A stretch of 7,859 nucleotides of DNA from an uncultured Stenotrophomonas sp. (GTDB lineage: Bacteria > Pseudomonadota > Gammaproteobacteria > Xanthomonadales > Xanthomonadaceae): contig CAMICU010000169.1 of assembly GCA_946223375.1 (NCBI GenBank), forward strand, positions 1 through 7,859. Reading direction: 5' to 3'. The first letter of the stretch is position 1. Every line of letters begins with the position of its first letter. The notes beneath the pieces were generated by a model that did not search any database, was not told the origin of the DNA, and saw only the letters and a program-made list of their open reading frames with translations. The position numbers and the translations under genes were made by a program. Below, in pieces: positions 5,338 through 7,859 of this stretch.

Positions 5338-6009
5338 ATGGGGATGCGACTGCCCACCTGGGTCTGGATCGGCGCGATCGCCCTGTCCTGCGTGGCGGGC
5401 ATGGTCAATGTCGTCGGTTTTCTCGGTTTCGAGCACCAGGCGGTCAGCCACCTCACCGGCACCACCAGCCAGCTCGGCATGGCACTGGCCCAGCGCGACT
5501 GGCGCCTGGTCGGCCACCTTTGGGGCCTGCTGATCGCCTTCTCGCTGGGCGCCATGCTCAGCGGGCTGATCATCCAGAACAGCACCCTCCAGCTGGGCCG
5601 CCGCTACGGCATCGCGCTGGCACTGGAATCGCTGCTGCTGCTGCTGGCCATTCCGTTGTTCAAGCAGCACCAGATCTGGGGCGCCATGTCCGCGGCGATG
5701 GCCTGCGGGCTGCAGAACGCACTGGCCACCACGTTCAGTGGCGCGGTGGTGCGCACCACCCACCTGAGCGGCATGTTCACCGACCTGGGCATCGGCCTGG
5801 GCCACCTGCTGCGCGGCCTGCCGCTGCCGGTACGGCGCCTGACCCTGAGCGGGCTGATCATCAGCGGGTTCCTCGCAGGCGGCGTCATCGGCGCATGGCT
5901 GTTCATGCGCTGGCAGTACGACGCCCTGCTCGCCCCGGCATTGCTGACCGGCTTCACCGGGCTGGGCTACGTGCTGTACCGCCAGTGGGCGCTGCTGCGC
6001 GGCCGTTGA
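5338..6009 (+). CDS. DUF1275 (YoaK-family) integral membrane protein
   Basis: A 223-residue inner-membrane protein with about six hydrophobic helices (roughly 9-29, 57-79, 89-107, 112-132, 168-190, 195-215). The signature of the family is visible: VSHLTGTTSQLG (36-47) after helix 1 and GLQNAL...VRTTHLSGMFTDLG (124-151) after helix 4. The family is widespread and its function is not established; a transporter role is often assumed. ATG 5338 has GAGGG seven bases upstream; ATG 5344 is an alternative start. It lies 14 nt after the lipoprotein stop, so the two are almost certainly one operon with phoH. A run of five CTG codons encodes L99-L103. No terminator with a T-run follows; the 85-base gap to thiD contains only a short palindrome, GTACCGGTAC (6014-6023). 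Confidence 0.9.
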   Translation: MGMRLPTWVWIGAIALSCVAGMVNVVGFLGFEHQAVSHLTGTTSQLGMALAQRDWRLVGHLWGLLIAFSLGAMLSGLIIQNSTLQLGRRYGIALALESLLLLLAIPLFKQHQIWGAMSAAMACGLQNALATTFSGAVVRTTHLSGMFTDLGIGLGHLLRGLPLPVRRLTLSGLIISGFLAGGVIGAWLFMRWQYDALLAPALLTGFTGLGYVLYRQWALLRGR

Positions 6010-6082
6010 ACGCGTACCGGTACTGCGAGCCGGCGCCCGCGCATCCGTGAGCACCCCCACGGCAGGCCGCCGGCAAACACTG

Positions 6083-6088
6083 CACAAT
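6083..6088 (+). promoter_or_regulatory. Candidate thiD -10 element, possibly leaderless start
   Basis: CACAAT matches TATAAT at 4 of 6 positions and ends six bases before the thiD ATG at 6095, so transcription would begin at or next to the start codon. The preceding TG (6081-6082) abuts the hexamer and is not at the canonical extended -10 spacing. No clear -35 is present, nor a good Shine-Dalgarno (only GGCGG directly before ATG). No THI-box (TPP riboswitch) was seen between 6010 and 6094. Confidence 0.22.
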
Positions 6089-6094
6089 CGGCGG

Positions 6095-6904
6095 ATGACT
6101 CCTTCCACTCCCGCTTCGGCCCTCACCATCGCCGGCTCCGACTCCGGCGGTGGCGCCGGCATCCAGGCCGACCTCAAGGCGTTTGCCGCCCATCGCGTGC
6201 ATGGCCTTTCCGCCATCGCCGCGCTCACCGCACAGAACACCCGTGGCGTGACCGCCGTGCACGTCCCGCCCCTGGCCTTCCTGCAGGCACAGATCGATGC
6301 CTGCTTCGACGACTTCGACATCCACGCGGTCAAGCTCGGCATGCTCGCCAACGCCGAGGTCATCCACCTGGTCGCCGATGCGCTGGAGCGGCATCGCCCG
6401 CCGCATGTCGTGCTCGACCCGGTGATGGTCGCCACCAGCGGCGCCAAGCTGCTCGAGGACAGCGCGCTGCAGGCCATGCGCGAACGCCTGCTGCCACTGG
6501 CCACCGTGCTGACCCCCAACACCCCCGAGGCGGAACTGCTGCTGGGCCGCCGCATCACCCAGGGGGAAGACGCCGAGGACGCCGCTGCCGCACTGATCGA
6601 CATGGGCGCATCCGCCGTACTGCTCAAAGGTGGCCATCTGCTGGAAGGCAGCCGCGTCGTCGATCGCTACTTCGACGGCGTCACCCGCGAGGAGTTCAGC
6701 CATGCCCGCCTGCCGGTGGATGCGCACGGCACCGGCTGCACGCTGGCCTCGGCCATCGCCGCACAGCTGTGCCGCGGGCTGAGCAGCAGCAATGCCTGCG
6801 AGGCGGCGATCGACTATGTGGCGCGCGGCCTGCAGGGCGGCTACCTGCCGGGCCGCAGCCCGGTCATGGTGCTTGACCACTTCGGCGCGGCGCCGGGCGC
6901 ATGA
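6095..6904 (+). CDS. thiD: Hydroxymethylpyrimidine/phosphomethylpyrimidine kinase (ThiD)
   Basis: A 269-residue ribokinase-fold enzyme that phosphorylates HMP and then HMP-P to HMP-PP, the pyrimidine half of thiamine. Family features seen in order: ALTIAGSDSGGGAGIQADLK (9-28) with the glycine-rich substrate loop, TAQNT (45-49), KLGML (80-84), LDPVMVATSG (107-116), the ATP-side segment LLKGGH (176-181) and DAHGTGCT (209-216), the anion hole with the conserved C215. Length is normal for stand-alone ThiD (about 266). ATG 6095 gives the canonical N-terminus; an upstream GTG at 6047 would add 16 unrelated residues. It overlaps the following hydrolase by four bases (ATGA). No thiamine riboswitch is visible. 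Pyridoxal kinase (PdxK/PdxY) is the nearest alternative, but the N-terminal GSDSGGGAGIQAD motif favours ThiD. Confidence 0.95.
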   Translation: MTPSTPASALTIAGSDSGGGAGIQADLKAFAAHRVHGLSAIAALTAQNTRGVTAVHVPPLAFLQAQIDACFDDFDIHAVKLGMLANAEVIHLVADALERHRPPHVVLDPVMVATSGAKLLEDSALQAMRERLLPLATVLTPNTPEAELLLGRRITQGEDAEDAAAALIDMGASAVLLKGGHLLEGSRVVDRYFDGVTREEFSHARLPVDAHGTGCTLASAIAAQLCRGLSSSNACEAAIDYVARGLQGGYLPGRSPVMVLDHFGAAPGA

Positions 6905-7743
6905 GCACGCCACGGCAGCTGCCGGTGGACAGCGGCGATGGCCATCAGTTCCAGCTGCTGGCATACCTGCCGGCCCAGCCACGGGCCAACCTGCTGTGGC
7001 TGCCGGCGCTGGGCGTGGCAGCGCGCAACTACCATGCATTTGCCGAGGCGCTGGCAGCGCAAGGCATCGCCGTGTTCCTGCACGAATGGCGCGGCAATGG
7101 CAGCAGCAGCCTGCGCGCCGGCCACGATCACGATTGGGGCTACCGGCAGATCCTGACCCAGGACCTGCCCGCCGCCGAGGCCGCACTGCAGCAGGCCTCA
7201 CCCGGGCTGCCGCTGATACTCGGCGGACACAGCCTGGGCGGCCAGCTGGCCTGCTGCCATGCCGGCCAACGCGACGCCGCACTGCAGGCACTGTGGCTGG
7301 TCGCCAGCGGCACGCCGTGGTGGCGCAGCTTTCCCGCCCCCCGCCGCTACCTGCTGCCGCTCGCCTACCGCTTCCTGCCCTGGCTGGCCGCCAGACGCGG
7401 CGTGCTGCCCGGCCGCCGGCTTGGCTTCGGCGGCAACGAGGCGCGCAGCCTGATCCGTGACTGGGCCCGCGTCGGCCTCTGCAATCACTATGCCGCCGAC
7501 GGCATGTCCGCGGATCTGGAAGCCGGCCTGCGGCGCATAAGCGCACCCACGACGGCGGTCATCCTCGAGGACGACTGGCTGGCCCCGCGCGGCTCGATGC
7601 GTGCACTGCTGCAGAAGATGCCAACAGCTCCGCACACGCTGCATGCACTGGGCGCACGCGATCTGGGCACCGCCGCCGACCACTTCCAGTGGATGAAATC
7701 ACCGCAGGCTGTCGCCTCCGCCCTGCATCATCACAATGATTAA
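6901..7743 (+). CDS. Alpha/beta hydrolase of unknown substrate
   Basis: A 280-residue soluble alpha/beta-hydrolase with no signal peptide. The likely triad is S111 in the nucleophile elbow GGHSLGG (108-114), D224 or D225 in ILEDDW (221-226) and H261 in AADHFQWMKSP. LWLPALGV (32-39) would supply the oxyanion region and HEWRGNGSS (61-69) follows strand 4. A hydrophobic, arginine-rich segment (about 140-175) is the probable lid. The EDDW-x-AP and final HFxW pattern recalls a group of predicted hydrolases annotated only as 'alpha/beta hydrolase' (COG4757-like, from memory). The ATG overlaps the thiD stop as ATGA, so translation is coupled. A thiamine-related substrate is possible but unsupported. 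The stop TAA at 7741 falls at the edge of the AT-rich element of the next promoter and no terminator separates them. Confidence 0.87.
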   Translation: MSTPRQLPVDSGDGHQFQLLAYLPAQPRANLLWLPALGVAARNYHAFAEALAAQGIAVFLHEWRGNGSSSLRAGHDHDWGYRQILTQDLPAAEAALQQASPGLPLILGGHSLGGQLACCHAGQRDAALQALWLVASGTPWWRSFPAPRRYLLPLAYRFLPWLAARRGVLPGRRLGFGGNEARSLIRDWARVGLCNHYAADGMSADLEAGLRRISAPTTAVILEDDWLAPRGSMRALLQKMPTAPHTLHALGARDLGTAADHFQWMKSPQAVASALHHHND

Positions 7744-7790
7744 GAAATTTTCACAAAATCGTTGACGCACACGCAGCATATCCGCATAAT
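7741..7790 (+). promoter_or_regulatory. Strong sigma70 promoter with UP-like element for tRNA-Arg
   Basis: TTGACG (7762-7767), a 17-base spacer and CATAAT (7785-7790) match the consensus at 5/6 each with ideal spacing. An A/T tract AAGAAATTTTCACAAAA (7742-7758) directly upstream fits the UP-element pattern that binds the RNA polymerase alpha subunit. Transcription should start near 7797, about nine bases before the mature tRNA. The stretch after the -10, CTCGCTCC, is GC-rich, as in stringently controlled stable-RNA promoters. Confidence 0.85.
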
Positions 7791-7805
7791 CTCGCTCCTG
7801 ACGAC

Positions 7806-7859
7806 GCGCCCGTAGCTCAGTTGGATAGAGTACCTGGCTACGAACCAGGCGGTCGGGAG
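7806..7859 (+). tRNA. tRNA-Arg(ACG), 5' part; cut by the window end
   Basis: The acceptor strand GCGCCCG (7806-7812) is followed by T8-A9, a D arm with GCTCAGTTGGATAGAGT, an anticodon stem CCTGG/CCAGG (7833-7837 with 7845-7849) and loop CTACGAA with anticodon ACG at 7840-7842. A34 would be edited to inosine so that CGU, CGC and CGA are read. The variable region begins at 7850 and the T arm and 3' acceptor strand lie beyond the window (about 20 bases missing). It has its own strong promoter. Confidence 0.93.

Noticed and set aside
5632..5646. Five tandem CTG triplets as a phase-variation tract
   Set aside because: Triplet slippage would keep the frame; it is ordinary leucine coding in a membrane helix.
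6014..6023. Perfect palindrome GTACCGGTAC after the DUF1275 gene
   Set aside because: Only 10 bp, without a T-run or partner site; compatible with chance.
5260..6627. 455-codon minus-strand frame across DUF1275 and thiD
   Set aside because: Low-complexity product lying opposite two clear genes; a compositional shadow.
5954..7546. 530-codon minus-strand frame across thiD and the hydrolase
   Set aside because: Arg/Ala/Gly-rich product without motifs, opposite two well-supported genes.

Overview
The window looks like ordinary core chromosome of a GC-rich gammaproteobacterium of the Xanthomonas/Stenotrophomonas group, most likely Stenotrophomonas. The reasons are G or C at nearly every third codon position, xanthomonad-like protein sequences, PrxQ-type cysteine placement in Bcp, and one short GTAG-headed palindrome resembling the SMAG repeats of Stenotrophomonas maltophilia. 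No phage, insertion sequence, CRISPR array or defence genes were seen, and base use is uniform, so nothing suggests recent gene transfer.

Layout: the 3' part of a tRNA-Glu(CTC) with its terminator (1-99); fdxA, a 7Fe ferredoxin (216-539); a terminator shared by converging transcripts (579-606); then on the minus strand a short BamC-like outer-membrane lipoprotein gene (633-1142) downstream of dapA (1170-2063). A 161-bp divergent region (2064-2224) separates dapA from gcvR (2225-2785, plus), followed by bcp/prxQ (2864-3343). The order bamC-dapA | gcvR-bcp matches the E. coli arrangement. Next is a strong hairpin (3363-3398), then a tight plus-strand cluster: a PIN-PhoH ATPase (3426-4826), an uncharacterised lipoprotein overlapping it by 4 nt (4823-5323) and a DUF1275/YoaK membrane protein 14 nt further on (5338-6009). 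thiD (6095-6904) and an alpha/beta hydrolase (6901-7743) form a 4-nt-overlapping pair. The window ends inside a tRNA-Arg(ACG), preceded by a near-consensus sigma70 promoter with an UP-like element.

Functionally, DapA feeds lysine and peptidoglycan synthesis, and the co-transcribed BamC-like lipoprotein probably serves outer-membrane protein assembly. GcvR would control glycine cleavage, Bcp detoxifies peroxides, PhoH probably acts on RNA, and ThiD makes HMP-PP for thiamine.

No convincing undescribed multi-gene system was found. The parts most worth a second look are the compact dapA/gcvR control region (a symmetric dyad with overlapping antiparallel promoter-like hexamers, a SMAG-like repeat in the dapA leader, and TTG starts on both genes), the single-domain BamC, the unknown lipoprotein tied to phoH, and the large hairpin before phoH.
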